A DNA stretch of 39,044 nt from Bacteroidota bacterium (GCA_024280145.1 JAJRQR010000062.1:1-39044); one strand, 5' to 3'; counted from the first letter of the stretch, positions 1 through 8,333 are shown. The notes: generated by a model from the letters alone, not told the origin. Made by a program: numbers and translations.

Positions 1-51
1 ATCTTTCTTTTCATGACCTGATAATTCTGATATGATTAATTGTAAATCCAT
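1..51 (-). CDS. N-terminal fragment of an unknown gene
   Basis: An ATG at 51-49 on the minus strand opens a frame that runs uninterrupted off the left edge and encodes 17 residues (MDLQLIISELSGHEKKD). No function can be recognised from so little. It would be divergent from the holin-like gene at 188, and the 136 bases between them contain the latter's promoter. It may be a chance open frame. Confidence 0.4.
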   Translation of the reverse strand, partial: MDLQLIISELSGHEKKD

Positions 52-124
52 AATACTATAAGTTTACATAAAGATACTAAAATCTACATTATCTCGCAAC
101 ATAACCTTTTTAATTAAGAAAGGC

Positions 125-154
125 TTTGGCTTTGCTACAATATTGGTACTTTTG
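125..154 (+). promoter_or_regulatory. Bacteroidota-type promoter of the holin-like gene
   Basis: TTTG at 125-128 and TACTTTTG at 147-154, separated by 18 bases, match the Bacteroidota sigma factor consensus (-33 TTTG, -7 TAnnTTTG). Transcription would begin near 160, leaving a leader of about 28 bases before the ATG at 188. Confidence 0.6.
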
Positions 155-187
155 TATATATTCAATATTAAAAAAAAATTATAAATT

Positions 188-541
188 ATGAAATGGTTGC
201 TTAAATTATTGTTGACGGCAGTTGCTGTATTTGTTTTAGAAAAAATTCTTCCTGGTATTACAGTAAATAGTTATACAGATGCTATTTGGGCAGCTTTGGT
301 TATTGGGCTTTTAAATAGTTTTGTTAGGCCATTGCTAATTTTTCTAACCCTTCCTGCAACCCTAATTACCATGGGATTATTTCTTTTTGTTATCAATGCT
401 TTTATTATCATGATGGCTGGTAATTTTCTTGACGGATTTACAGTTGCTTCCTTTTGGTGGGCATTATTGTTTAGTATTTTATTATCTATTCTGCAACCTA
501 TTCTACATTCGATATTGGGTGAGGACAACCAGCAATCTTAA
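188..541 (+). CDS. Phage holin family (holin superfamily IV-like) membrane protein
   Basis: This 117-residue protein is almost entirely hydrophobic, with about four membrane segments (near residues 4-22, 30-50, 55-77 and 87-110). The LLNSFVRPLLIFLTLPATLITMG region, with its conserved N-x-x-x-R-P and L-P-x-T, is typical of the small 'phage holin family' (DUF360/Phage_holin_4_2) proteins that are widespread as ordinary chromosomal genes. Despite the family name, nothing nearby suggests a prophage, and the cellular role is unknown. It ends 84 bases before tig, which has its own promoter, so the two are probably separate transcripts. The start codon is an ATG just downstream of a good promoter. 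Confidence 0.85.
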   Translation: MKWLLKLLLTAVAVFVLEKILPGITVNSYTDAIWAALVIGLLNSFVRPLLIFLTLPATLITMGLFLFVINAFIIMMAGNFLDGFTVASFWWALLFSILLSILQPILHSILGEDNQQS

Positions 542-557
542 TCTATTCTTAATTTAC

Positions 558-588
558 TTGTATTGAGGACTTTCATTTCGTATTTTTG
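558..588 (+). promoter_or_regulatory. Promoter of tig
   Basis: TTG at 558-560, a 20-base spacer and TATTTTTG at 581-588 fit the Bacteroidota promoter consensus. The predicted start near 595 leaves a leader of about 30 bases before the tig ATG at 625. Confidence 0.6.
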
Positions 589-624
589 CACTCCCAAAAA
601 TAGAGGGTAAAATTATTTCAAGAA

Positions 625-1950
625 ATGGAGATTACAAAAAAAGACATAGATAGTTTAAATGCGGTCTTAACCGTTGCTATAAAAGAAGAAGATTATTCAG
701 AAAAAGTTCAGAAAATTTTAAACGATTACCGTAAAACTGCCAATATTCCTGGCTTTAGAAAAGGTCATGTACCTATGGGAATGGTGAAAAAACAATACGG
801 AAAAGCCGTTTTAATTGAAGAGGTAAACAAAATTCTTCAAGATTCTTTACATAACTATTTAACGGAAGAAAAGTTAGATGTTCTTGGAAATCCACTTCCT
901 AAAAACGATACTGAAATAGATTGGGATACACCAGATTTTTCTTTCGATTTTGAAATAGGAATGTCTCCAGAATTTGAGGTAGATGTAAAAGGAAAAAAAG
1001 CGATTACACATTATAATATTGTTGCTGATGATAAAATGATCAGCGATCAAGTAAAGTCTATTCGCAATCAATACGGAAAATTAATTTCTAAAACCGAAAT
1101 TGAAAAAGGAGATGAAATAACAGGAACCTTTACCAATGAAGAAAAAGGAATTGATAAAAACACTTCTTTCTCATTAGATGCTATTAAAGGAAAAACACAG
1201 CTTAAAAAATTAATTGGTGCAAAAGTTGGTGATACCGTTGCTTTAAAAACAAAAGGTTTATTTGCAGACGATCATCAAAACCAAACATATTTAGATGTCT
1301 CTCACGACGATGCTCACGGATTGGATATTGAAGTAAACTTCGAAATAAAAGAAGTGAACAAACGTGAAATGGCAGAATTAAACCAAGATTTTTTCGATAA
1401 AATATTTGGGAAAGATGCTGTTAAAACGGAAGATGAGCTAAAAGAAAAAATAAAAGAAGATGCAGAAAAACAATTTGTTCAACAAAGCGATCAAAAGCTA
1501 ATGGATGAGGTTGTTGAAACTTTAATAGCAAATACAAAATTTGACCTTCCAGGAGAGTTTTTAACTAAATGGATTCAGGTTTCAGGAGAAAATCCAATGA
1601 CGGAAGAAGAAGCGAAAGCAGAATACGAACGAAGTGAAAAAGGATTGCGTTTTCAACTAATTGAAGGTAAAGTAAGAAAAGATCATAATATTCAAGTTTC
1701 ATTTGAGGAGTTGAAAGACTATTCAAAAAATATGATCAAAGCCCAAATGGCTCAATACGGTCAGATGGATCCTTCAGAGGACGAGTTAGATTCAATTGCT
1801 GCGAGAATTATGCAGAATCAAGAAGAAGTGAAAAAACTTTCAGAGCAGTTAAATAGCCAAAAATTATTGACTTTCTTTAAGGAAAACACAAAATTGAAGA
1901 CAAAGGAAATCACTTACGATAAATTCATTAAAGAAGCATACGGTAAATAA
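625..1950 (+). CDS. tig: Trigger factor, ribosome-associated chaperone
   Basis: Trigger factor docks at the ribosome exit tunnel and shields nascent chains. The protein has 441 residues, normal for the family. The N-terminal ribosome-binding domain (about 1-115) carries the signature loop GFRKGHVP at 43-50. A central peptidyl-prolyl isomerase-like region (about 150-250) is poorly conserved, as I recall for Bacteroidota members, so isomerase activity is doubtful. The C-terminal helical chaperone arm (about 255-441) is charged and lysine/glutamate-rich. The ATG follows its own promoter at 558-588. The tig-clpP-clpX order is common in bacteria and links folding of new proteins to ClpXP proteolysis. 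A terminator-like hairpin at 2021-2055 separates it from clpP. Confidence 0.95.
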   Translation: MEITKKDIDSLNAVLTVAIKEEDYSEKVQKILNDYRKTANIPGFRKGHVPMGMVKKQYGKAVLIEEVNKILQDSLHNYLTEEKLDVLGNPLPKNDTEIDWDTPDFSFDFEIGMSPEFEVDVKGKKAITHYNIVADDKMISDQVKSIRNQYGKLISKTEIEKGDEITGTFTNEEKGIDKNTSFSLDAIKGKTQLKKLIGAKVGDTVALKTKGLFADDHQNQTYLDVSHDDAHGLDIEVNFEIKEVNKREMAELNQDFFDKIFGKDAVKTEDELKEKIKEDAEKQFVQQSDQKLMDEVVETLIANTKFDLPGEFLTKWIQVSGENPMTEEEAKAEYERSEKGLRFQLIEGKVRKDHNIQVSFEELKDYSKNMIKAQMAQYGQMDPSEDELDSIAARIMQNQEEVKKLSEQLNSQKLLTFFKENTKLKTKEITYDKFIKEAYGK

Positions 1951-2020
1951 TATCAATTTGTCATTCTGTCTAGAAGTATCAGGACATTCAGATTCAAATT
2001 GTATAAAAAATAGTATCTTT

Positions 2021-2055
2021 AAGGCGTTGAATCGATAGTGTTCAACGCTTTTTTT
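2021..2055 (+). terminator. Hairpin plus T-tract between tig and clpP
   Basis: GCGTTGAA (2024-2031) and TTCAACGC (2041-2048) form a perfect 8-bp stem, extendable to 11 bp by A-T pairs and one G-T pair, with a 9-base loop and seven Ts (2049-2055). It has the form of an intrinsic terminator of tig, yet it lies only 20 bases before the clpP ATG. It could therefore instead be an attenuator or a structured clpP leader. Confidence 0.75.
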
Positions 2056-2075
2056 AATAAAATAAACTAGCATTT

Positions 2076-2750
2076 ATGAACTACGGAAAAGAGTTTAAAA
2101 AATTCGCGATTAAAGATCAAGGAATCAATAGTATGTATTACGATAACATCGTAAGTAGTATGAATCCGATGGGTTTTACACCAAATATTATTGAAGAACG
2201 CCAAATGAATGTGGTGGCAATGGACGTGTTTTCACGTTTAATGATGGATCGTATTATCTTTTTAGGAACTGGAATTAACGACCAAATCGCAAATATTGTT
2301 CAAGCACAATTATTGTTTTTAGAAAGTACAGATGCTTCCAAAGACATTCAGATTTATATCAATTCTCCAGGAGGAGGAGTTTATGCTGGATTAGGAATTT
2401 ACGATACCATGCAATTTATAAAGCCAGATGTAGCAACAATTTGTACAGGAATGGTAGCTTCTATGGGAGCCGTTTTATTATGTGCTGGAGCTAAAGGAAA
2501 ACGTTCAGCCTTAACACATTCTAGAGTGATGATTCACCAGCCATTAGGAGGTGCTCAAGGACAAGCAAGTGATATTGAAATTACAACAAGAGAAATTCTT
2601 CAATTAAAGAAAGAATTATACGAAATAATAGCAAAACATTCTGGACAAACTTTCGATAAAGTACATGATGATTCAGATCGTGATTATTGGATGAAAGCCG
2701 ATAAAGCATTAGAATACGGAATGATTGACGAAATATTAGTAAGAAAATAA
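2076..2750 (+). CDS. clpP: ATP-dependent Clp protease proteolytic subunit
   Basis: ClpP is the barrel-shaped serine peptidase that degrades substrates unfolded and fed in by ClpX. The catalytic triad can be placed by spacing: Ser129 in GMVASMG, His154 in MIHQPLGG and Asp203 in DRDYW; the 25- and 49-residue intervals equal those of E. coli ClpP. At 224 residues it has about 30 extra N-terminal residues (up to around NPMGFTPNIIEE), consistent with a propeptide removed on assembly. It is followed 64 bases later by clpX, so the two are probably co-transcribed. A hairpin ends 20 bases before the ATG; no strong promoter consensus was found between tig and clpP. Confidence 0.96.
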   Translation: MNYGKEFKKFAIKDQGINSMYYDNIVSSMNPMGFTPNIIEERQMNVVAMDVFSRLMMDRIIFLGTGINDQIANIVQAQLLFLESTDASKDIQIYINSPGGGVYAGLGIYDTMQFIKPDVATICTGMVASMGAVLLCAGAKGKRSALTHSRVMIHQPLGGAQGQASDIEITTREILQLKKELYEIIAKHSGQTFDKVHDDSDRDYWMKADKALEYGMIDEILVRK

Positions 2751-2769
2751 TTTCAGTAAAATAAAAAAG

Positions 2770-2805
2770 ATTCCTTCCCGATAACTATTGGGGATTAGCA
2801 GGAAT
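2770..2805. repeat. Palindromic intergenic element before clpX
   Basis: Outer arms ATTCCT (2770-2775) and AGGAAT (2800-2805) enclose inner arms CCCGAT (2777-2782) and ATTGGG (2787-2792). The inner core resembles the CCCGATAGCTATCGGG-like palindromes that I recall as scattered through flavobacterial intergenic DNA. It lies between clpP and clpX and argues against using the in-frame TTG at 2788 as the clpX start. Confidence 0.5.
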
Positions 2806-2814
2806 ATAAGGATT

Positions 2815-4047
2815 ATGGCAAAAGAAGAATTAGAATGTTCGTTTTGTGGTCGTAAAAAACCAGAAACCAATTTATTGATTGCAGGATTAGACGCGCATAT
2901 TTGTGACCGTTGTATTGAGCAAGCTCACGGTATTGTTGCAGAAGAAGCAATGCACTCGGACAATAGTGATTTGACTGATGAGTTGATGTTAAAGAAACCT
3001 AGAAACATTAAAGATTTTCTAGATGAATATATTATTGGTCAGGATTATTCCAAAAAAATAATGTCGGTTGCAGTGTATAATCACTACAAACGATTGCTTC
3101 AGAAAGACACTGATGACGATGTTGAAATTGAAAAATCTAACATTATTATCGTTGGAGAAACCGGAACCGGAAAAACATTAATGGCAAAAACCATTGCAAG
3201 AATGTTAAATGTACCTTTAGCAATTGTTGATGCAACTGTTTTAACTGAAGCGGGATATGTTGGAGAAGATGTAGAAAGTATTTTAACACGTTTATTACAA
3301 GCTGCCGATTATAACGTTGAAAAAGCCCAACACGGAATTGTATTTATAGACGAAATAGATAAGATTGCTCGTAAGGGTGATAACCCTTCAATTACTCGTG
3401 ATGTAAGTGGTGAAGGAGTGCAACAAGCATTATTGAAATTATTGGAAGGAACCGTTGTAAATGTTCCGCCAAAAGGAGGACGTAAACATCCAGACCAAAA
3501 ATTCATTGAAGTAAATACCGAAAATATTTTGTTTATTGCAGGAGGAGCTTTTAGTGGAATTGATCGTAAAATTTCAAAACGATTAAATCTTCAAGCAGTT
3601 GGGTTTAGTGCTTCTATTCAAGAAGATGCGCTAGATCGCGATAATTTATTGAAATATATTATTCCAAAGGATTTAAAAGATTTCGGATTAATCCCTGAGA
3701 TAATTGGACGACTTCCGGTACTAACATATATGAATCCTTTAGATGAGAAAACCCTAAGAGCTATTTTAACCGAACCTAAAAATGCCATTATCAAACAATA
3801 CCAAAAATTGTTTGAGATGGATGATATTAAGTTTACCATTAATGAAAAAGCCTTAGCGTTTATTGTTAAAAAAGCAGTTGAATATAAATTAGGCGCTCGT
3901 GGATTACGTTCTTTATGTGAAGCGGTATTAACAGATGCGATGTTTGAAATGCCAGATGGAGATGAAAGAACTTTAAAAGTAACAAGAGATTATGTGGAAG
4001 ATAAACTTAACAAATCGACTATTAAGAAGCTGAAAGCGGTTTCTTAA
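2815..4047 (+). CDS. clpX: ATP-dependent Clp protease ATP-binding subunit ClpX
   Basis: ClpX is the AAA+ unfoldase that recognises substrates and threads them into ClpP. With the ATG at 2815 it has 410 residues. The N-terminal zinc domain has four cysteines (C8, C11, C30, C33). The ATPase core has Walker A GETGTGKT at 114-121, the pore-1 loop GYVG at 147-150, Walker B VFIDEID near 176-182, the RKH loop GGRKHPDQ and the sensor-2 motif GARGLRS near the C-terminus. All catalytic elements are intact. An upstream in-frame TTG at 2788 was rejected because it falls in a palindromic repeat and adds residues not found in the family. It is followed directly by a strong terminator. Confidence 0.96.
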   Translation: MAKEELECSFCGRKKPETNLLIAGLDAHICDRCIEQAHGIVAEEAMHSDNSDLTDELMLKKPRNIKDFLDEYIIGQDYSKKIMSVAVYNHYKRLLQKDTDDDVEIEKSNIIIVGETGTGKTLMAKTIARMLNVPLAIVDATVLTEAGYVGEDVESILTRLLQAADYNVEKAQHGIVFIDEIDKIARKGDNPSITRDVSGEGVQQALLKLLEGTVVNVPPKGGRKHPDQKFIEVNTENILFIAGGAFSGIDRKISKRLNLQAVGFSASIQEDALDRDNLLKYIIPKDLKDFGLIPEIIGRLPVLTYMNPLDEKTLRAILTEPKNAIIKQYQKLFEMDDIKFTINEKALAFIVKKAVEYKLGARGLRSLCEAVLTDAMFEMPDGDERTLKVTRDYVEDKLNKSTIKKLKAVS

Positions 4048-4063
4048 TGCCTAAGAGAAATTT

Positions 4064-4103
4064 AAAAAAGCCACTATATTTTAGGAATATAGTGGCTTTT
4101 TTT
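4064..4103 (+). terminator. Intrinsic terminator after clpX
   Basis: AGCCACTATATT (4069-4080) pairs perfectly with AATATAGTGGCT (4086-4097) around the loop TTAGG, flanked by an A-tract on the left and seven Ts (4097-4103). This is a textbook Rho-independent terminator ending the clpP-clpX transcript. Confidence 0.9.
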
Positions 4104-4158
4104 ATGTTATATTTTTTCTATTTTTACAAAACTCACCTTAAACAAATACTTAAATTAT

Positions 4159-5139
4159 ATGAAAAATAAATTACTTCTTTCCTTATTGTTACTTATCTAT
4201 TCATTAGGGTATTCTCAATATACACTTATTCCCGATCCTAATTTTGAAGGATATCTTGTAAATGTTGGTATTGATACAGATGGACTTGTAAATGGCCAAG
4301 TACTTACTAGTGATATTGCTGATGAAATTCAGTTGTCAATTTCCATTGGTAATCAGATTACAGATTTAACAGGAATTGAAGATTTTGAAAGTTTAGAGAT
4401 ATTGGGTATTGATCAAATGGATATTACAGAAATTAATCTAACTCAAAATAATAATTTAAAATTTTTAAATTTATCAGAAGTAAGCCTAGAAACTTTAGAC
4501 TTAACAAATAACCTAAACCTAATCTCATTATTCTTGAATTTTAATTTTGATGGTGCAGTTTTCACATCTTTAATGACTTCTATTGATGTTAGTTATAATG
4601 TTTTATTAAAGCAGATATATATACATAATACTCTTATTACAGAATTTGATTTTATTAATAACATTAGTATTGAACAATTGGGGTTGTCTAAAAATGAAAA
4701 TTTAATTAATATAAATTTAAAAAACGAAGTAAATCATGATTTGGGTTTTGTTGAGATTTATGACAACCCACTTCTTCAATGTTTACAGGTTGATGATCCT
4801 GATGCGGTTATTGCAGGTATTATCCCTCCGTATAATAATTGGACTTTTGAAAATAATCCGTTACTTACAATTACAGATGACTGTAATTTAGGGTTAGAAG
4901 AGGTTGCTTTTACCCAAATTACATTTTACCCAAATCCAATAATAAATGTTTTAAAAATAGATAATAGCAGTGATTATCCAATTAAAAATATTAAAGTTTA
5001 TAATGTATTGGGAAGCTTAGTTTTTGAAGAAGATAATCCAATCAATCAAATAGATTTGTCAAGCCTATCTAAAGGTGTTGTATTTATAAAAATAGAAACT
5101 AGTAATGGTTTGTTAGTAAAGAAATTTATTAAAAAATAG
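4159..5139 (+). CDS. T9SS-secreted leucine-rich-repeat protein
   Basis: This 326-residue exported protein begins with a signal peptide (residues 1-19, ending LGYSQ). Residues about 70-215 contain irregular leucine-rich repeats with the N-x-x-L-x-x-L and L-D-L-T-N-N patterns of internalin-like flavobacterial proteins. Residues about 257-326 form a type A T9SS sorting domain: FYPNPIINVLKI, then a KVYNVLGSLVFEE block, then KGVVFIKIETSNG and a basic end. It should be secreted through T9SS and released or attached at the cell surface, probably as a binding or adhesion protein. It lies between two terminators, so it is probably a single-gene transcript. The ligand is unknown. Confidence 0.88.
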   Translation: MKNKLLLSLLLLIYSLGYSQYTLIPDPNFEGYLVNVGIDTDGLVNGQVLTSDIADEIQLSISIGNQITDLTGIEDFESLEILGIDQMDITEINLTQNNNLKFLNLSEVSLETLDLTNNLNLISLFLNFNFDGAVFTSLMTSIDVSYNVLLKQIYIHNTLITEFDFINNISIEQLGLSKNENLININLKNEVNHDLGFVEIYDNPLLQCLQVDDPDAVIAGIIPPYNNWTFENNPLLTITDDCNLGLEEVAFTQITFYPNPIINVLKIDNSSDYPIKNIKVYNVLGSLVFEEDNPINQIDLSSLSKGVVFIKIETSNGLLVKKFIKK

Positions 5140-5152
5140 AGTGATTATAAAT

Positions 5153-5189
5153 AAAAAAATGCCTTTAAGTTCTAAACTTAAAGGCATTT
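5153..5189. terminator. Shared terminator of convergent genes
   Basis: ATGCCTTTAAGTT (5159-5171) pairs perfectly over 13 bp with AACTTAAAGGCAT (5175-5187) around a 3-base loop. Seven As on the left (5153-5159) give the minus-strand transcript of the small lipoprotein gene a U-tract; the plus strand has only three Ts. It probably works best for the minus strand and also blocks read-through from the leucine-rich-repeat gene. Confidence 0.85.
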
Positions 5190-5215
5190 CCATTTTAATT
5201 CAAATTTAAAAATGG

Positions 5216-5404
5216 TTAGGGTAAGGCAATAATAGTCTTACCTTTTTTATGAAGTATTTTATGCTTCATTAATTCTTTTTTATTTTTTAAAGTATAGCCA
5301 GCAACTTGATCGTTGTTATCATTTTTTATAGAAGCCCCAGCTCCGCAAGATGATAATGAAACTATAAAACATATAATTACTGCTATATAAATAAATTTTT
5401 TCAT
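5216..5404 (-). CDS. Small lipoprotein of unknown function
   Basis: The 62-residue product has a lipoprotein signal peptide with lipobox LSSC and the acylated cysteine at residue 20. The mature part would be only about 43 residues, rich in lysine and polar (GAGASIKNDNNDQ, then KNKKELMKHKILHKKGK). No known domain is visible. It has its own promoter (5433-5464) and terminator (5153-5189), which supports it as a real gene despite its size. It is probably anchored to a membrane; its role is unknown. Confidence 0.7.
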   Translation of the reverse strand: MKKFIYIAVIICFIVSLSSCGAGASIKNDNNDQVAGYTLKNKKELMKHKILHKKGKTIIALP

Positions 5405-5432
5405 GTGAGGTTGTTAATTCTTTACAACAGTA

Positions 5433-5464
5433 CAAACTTATAAAGTACGAAAAGTACTACCAAA
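5433..5464 (-). promoter_or_regulatory. Promoter of the small lipoprotein gene with palindromic spacer
   Basis: On the minus strand TTTG (5464-5461) and TAAGTTTG (5440-5433) are about 20 bases apart, matching the Bacteroidota consensus. Initiation near 5426 would leave about 20 bases before the ATG at 5404. The spacer holds the inverted repeat AGTAC-GAAAA-GTACT (5444-5458), positioned like a repressor operator. The remaining sequence from 5465 to 5705 is AT-rich and shows nothing else I can support. Confidence 0.6.
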
Positions 5465-5705
5465 TATTTTAGTTGTAATAGGAGGAATACTCGTTAAAAT
5501 GCACAATTTTTCAATTAATTTTTTCAGAAAAAACAGTGAATTCATTTAACCGATTAAATAGGTTTTTAAACGATACTTTTTTGAAGTATATTTATAGTAG
5601 ATAATTAATAATTGAAGATAAAGCAATATTTTCGTTCAGCTACATTAAATATTATCATATTCATATTACAGAAAAATACGTACAAATAATATAAATAGCG
5701 TTTTA

Positions 5706-7217
5706 TTAGTTTTTCTTTACTAACTCTTCAATAAAATTTCGGGAGTTGGAAAGTCTAGGGATTTTGTGTTGACCACCTAATTTATCATGTTCCTTTAACC
5801 AATCTTTAAACAGGTTTTTTCGAGCTACATGAATCGTTGGAAAATTTAGTGTTGTATTATTATATCTTTTGGCTTCATAGTCACTATTTGCTTCTTGAAG
5901 AAACGCATCTAATAACTGATTAAAAGTATTGATATCATCGGGTTGTTTTTTAAATTCAATAATCCATTCGTGGGCACCTTTTTCTTTTCCTTCCATAAAT
6001 ATAGGCCCCGCTGTATAATCGACAATTTCAGAATGAGTTAATTTGGATGCTTTTCGTAAGGCAGCTTCCGCATTTTCAATAATCAATTCTTCTCCAAATA
6101 CATTAATATGGTGTTTGGTACGTCCTGTAACTTTTATTCGGTAGGGATTTATGGAAGTAGACCGTACCGTATCACCAATTTTATAGCGCCATAGCCCTGC
6201 ATTGGTCGTAATTACAATGGCATAATTTTTTCCAAGTTGCACTTCACTTAATGGAATTATTTTCTCTTCAGAAGTATTATAGGTTTCCATCGGAATGAAT
6301 TCATAGAAAATTCCATAATCCAACATTAATAATAATTCCTTGCTATTATTTCTATCTTGAATGGCAAAAAACCCTTCAGAAGCGTTGTAGGTTTCATAAT
6401 AACGGAAGTCTTTTTTCGGTAATAATTTTTTGTACTGTTCTACATAAGGATCAAAACTTACACCTCCATGAAAATAGACTTCTAAATTAGGCCACACTTC
6501 AAATAAATTATTTTTCCCAGTGGTTTCCATTATATTATTCAATAAAACCAACACCCAAGACGGGACCCCTAACAGGCTGGTTACATTTTCATTTTTGGTT
6601 TCATCAACAATTGCTTGCATTTTATATTCCCAGTCGGACATCAACGAAATTTCATTGCTAGGTGTACTGCTGTATTCCGCCCAGAAAGGCATATTATCAA
6701 TCAATATAGCGGACAGATCGCCAAAGACAGTTCCGTTTTGTTCGTACAGTTCTTTACTGCCGCCAAGTCGTAAACTCTTTCCTAAAAATAATTCGGATTC
6801 TGGATTATTGTTGAGGTATAAACACAATAAATCTTTACTCGCTGCATAATGACAATCTTCTAAAGACTCTTCGCTAACCGGTAAAAATTTACTTTTCGCA
6901 CTGGTAGTCCCACTTGATTTTGCAAACCATTTAATAGGTGTGGGCCAAAAAATATTGCTTTCTCCTTTTCGAGCACGTTCAAAAGCAGCTTCATTATCTT
7001 CGTAAGTGGTTACGGGAACTCGATCTGCAAAATCTTGGTAGGTTTTGATACTATTGAAGTCGTATTGATTTCCTATTTCAGTAAATCGAGCCTTATAAAT
7101 CAATCCTTTTAATAATTCTTCTTGAACATCAATAGGATACTTTAAGAATAAATCAATCTGATGAATTCTCTTTTTTAAAAACCAGGTGGCAATGGAATTT
7201 ACTATTGGGATCGGCAT
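5706..7217 (-). CDS. GH3 auxin-responsive-promoter family protein (acyl-acid amido synthetase-like)
   Basis: This 503-residue protein belongs to the GH3 branch of the adenylate-forming (ANL) superfamily. Plant GH3 enzymes adenylate a carboxylic acid and couple it to an amino acid. Visible motifs are the phosphate-binding loop SSGTTSAKSKFLPV (about 103-116), the adenine-binding YNASEGFFA, and the hinge KIGDTVRS followed by VTGRTKHHINVFGEEL. The family is common in Bacteroidota, where its substrate is unknown; auxin chemistry should not be assumed. Length and motifs are complete. It is cytosolic (no signal peptide) and divergent from the DUF2797 gene, with 55 bases between the start codons. Confidence 0.88.
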   Translation of the reverse strand: MPIPIVNSIATWFLKKRIHQIDLFLKYPIDVQEELLKGLIYKARFTEIGNQYDFNSIKTYQDFADRVPVTTYEDNEAAFERARKGESNIFWPTPIKWFAKSSGTTSAKSKFLPVSEESLEDCHYAASKDLLCLYLNNNPESELFLGKSLRLGGSKELYEQNGTVFGDLSAILIDNMPFWAEYSSTPSNEISLMSDWEYKMQAIVDETKNENVTSLLGVPSWVLVLLNNIMETTGKNNLFEVWPNLEVYFHGGVSFDPYVEQYKKLLPKKDFRYYETYNASEGFFAIQDRNNSKELLLMLDYGIFYEFIPMETYNTSEEKIIPLSEVQLGKNYAIVITTNAGLWRYKIGDTVRSTSINPYRIKVTGRTKHHINVFGEELIIENAEAALRKASKLTHSEIVDYTAGPIFMEGKEKGAHEWIIEFKKQPDDINTFNQLLDAFLQEANSDYEAKRYNNTTLNFPTIHVARKNLFKDWLKEHDKLGGQHKIPRLSNSRNFIEELVKKN

Positions 7218-7272
7218 TTTTTAAGCTTCAGTTTTGTTACCTTTATGCAATAAAAATAGTCATTTTCTTCAT

Positions 7273-8067
7273 ATGAACTACCACGGAGTACTCAGAAAAA
7301 TGCAAACCGAATTAGGTTCGCCCATTCAATATTACTTAATTTTTAAGGATGATTTCTTGAATGTCAATCAATTGCTTGATAAAAAAATATCCATTTCTTT
7401 TGATGGTTATGAGTGTTTAAACTGCGGAAAAGCAAAAAAAATATACCGACAAGGTTTTTGTTATGATTGCTTTTATGAAATTCCGCAAGCAGCAGAATGG
7501 ATTATGCATCCAGAATTGAGCAAGGCACATTTAGGGATTGAAGACCGCGATTTAGAATATGAAAAAGCGGTTCAGTTAAATCCACACATCGTTTATTTAG
7601 CAAATAGTAGCAATGTTAAAGTGGGAGTGACTCGTAAAACTCAAGTTCCTACTCGTTGGATAGATCAAGTAGCACACGAAGCCATTGAAATTGTTGAGGT
7701 TCCGAATCGTTATTTGGCAGGAATTACTGAAGTTGCTTTAAAGAATTATGTAGGCGATAAAACCAATTGGCGAACGATGATTACTAATAAAATTGCAGAT
7801 GAGAATTTAGTAGAATGGCGAGATAAACTAAAACAATACATTCCTGAAGAAGCCAAACAGTATGTTATTGAAAATAATAAAGAAACTCATATGGATTTTC
7901 CAGTTTTAAAATATCCTGAAAAGCCAAAAAGTCTAAACCTAAGTAAAACTCCAAATTATGAGGGGACCTTAAAAGGAATAAAAGGTCAGTACTTAATATT
8001 CGAAGACAATACAATTTTTAATGTCCGAAGCAATGAAGGGCTTGTAGTGAATATTACGGTTAATTAA
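7273..8067 (+). CDS. DUF2797 protein with zinc ribbon and GIY-YIG-like domain
   Basis: With the ATG at 7273 the product has 264 residues. A four-cysteine zinc ribbon (C48, C51, C63, C66) is followed by a region resembling a GIY-YIG nuclease fold: IVYLA (Y108), KVGVTR (G118, R121) and a conserved glutamate E153 in ITEVALK, then DKTNWR. These are the DUF2797 family features. Whether it cuts DNA is not known. An in-frame TTG at 7234 was not chosen because the added residues are unlike the family and would begin before the likely transcription start (a TACCTTTA -7-like box at 7238-7245). It is divergent from the GH3 gene. Confidence 0.82.
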   Translation: MNYHGVLRKMQTELGSPIQYYLIFKDDFLNVNQLLDKKISISFDGYECLNCGKAKKIYRQGFCYDCFYEIPQAAEWIMHPELSKAHLGIEDRDLEYEKAVQLNPHIVYLANSSNVKVGVTRKTQVPTRWIDQVAHEAIEIVEVPNRYLAGITEVALKNYVGDKTNWRTMITNKIADENLVEWRDKLKQYIPEEAKQYVIENNKETHMDFPVLKYPEKPKSLNLSKTPNYEGTLKGIKGQYLIFEDNTIFNVRSNEGLVVNITVN

Positions 8068-8261
8068 TTTCATTTTCAAGCTACTTTAAATGTCCCCAGT
8101 ATAGGGTATGTTTCATATTTGTTATTAATTGCATTTTTGAAGAGTATTCCATAGAAAATATTTTGAAGAATAATTAAAATCAATTTTCAGACTTAATTAG
8201 GTGACTTTCACTAAGAAGAGATAAATTTTCACTATAATTTTTAAAACTTTTTCGTACTTAA

Positions 8262-8269
8262 TATATTTG
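8262..8269 (+). promoter_or_regulatory. -7 element upstream of the secreted zincin gene
   Basis: TATATTTG matches TAnnTTTG exactly, although no clear TTG lies 19-21 bases upstream. Initiation near 8276 leaves about 58 bases before the ATG at 8334, which favours that ATG over an ATG at 8274 that would coincide with the transcription start. Nothing else was recognised in 8068-8333. Confidence 0.45.
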
Positions 8270-8333
8270 ATAAATGGCTATATTTGGAAATAATTATAAT
8301 CTCTATTTTATTATTAATTTAATCTTAATAACG

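Noticed and set aside
188-541. Prophage remnant suggested by the phage holin family name
   Set aside because: No lysin, integrase or structural phage gene is nearby; this family is a common chromosomal membrane protein.
2788-2814. TTG start extending ClpX by nine residues
   Set aside because: It lies within a palindromic intergenic element, and [12 protein letters not shown] at 2815 is the normal family beginning.
4069-4097. Small RNA gene in the clpX downstream hairpin
   Set aside because: The stem, short loop and T-tract fully match an intrinsic terminator, with no independent promoter.
8274-8333. Upstream ATG for the secreted HExxH protein
   Set aside because: It would put 20 residues before a complete signal peptide and coincides with the predicted transcription start.
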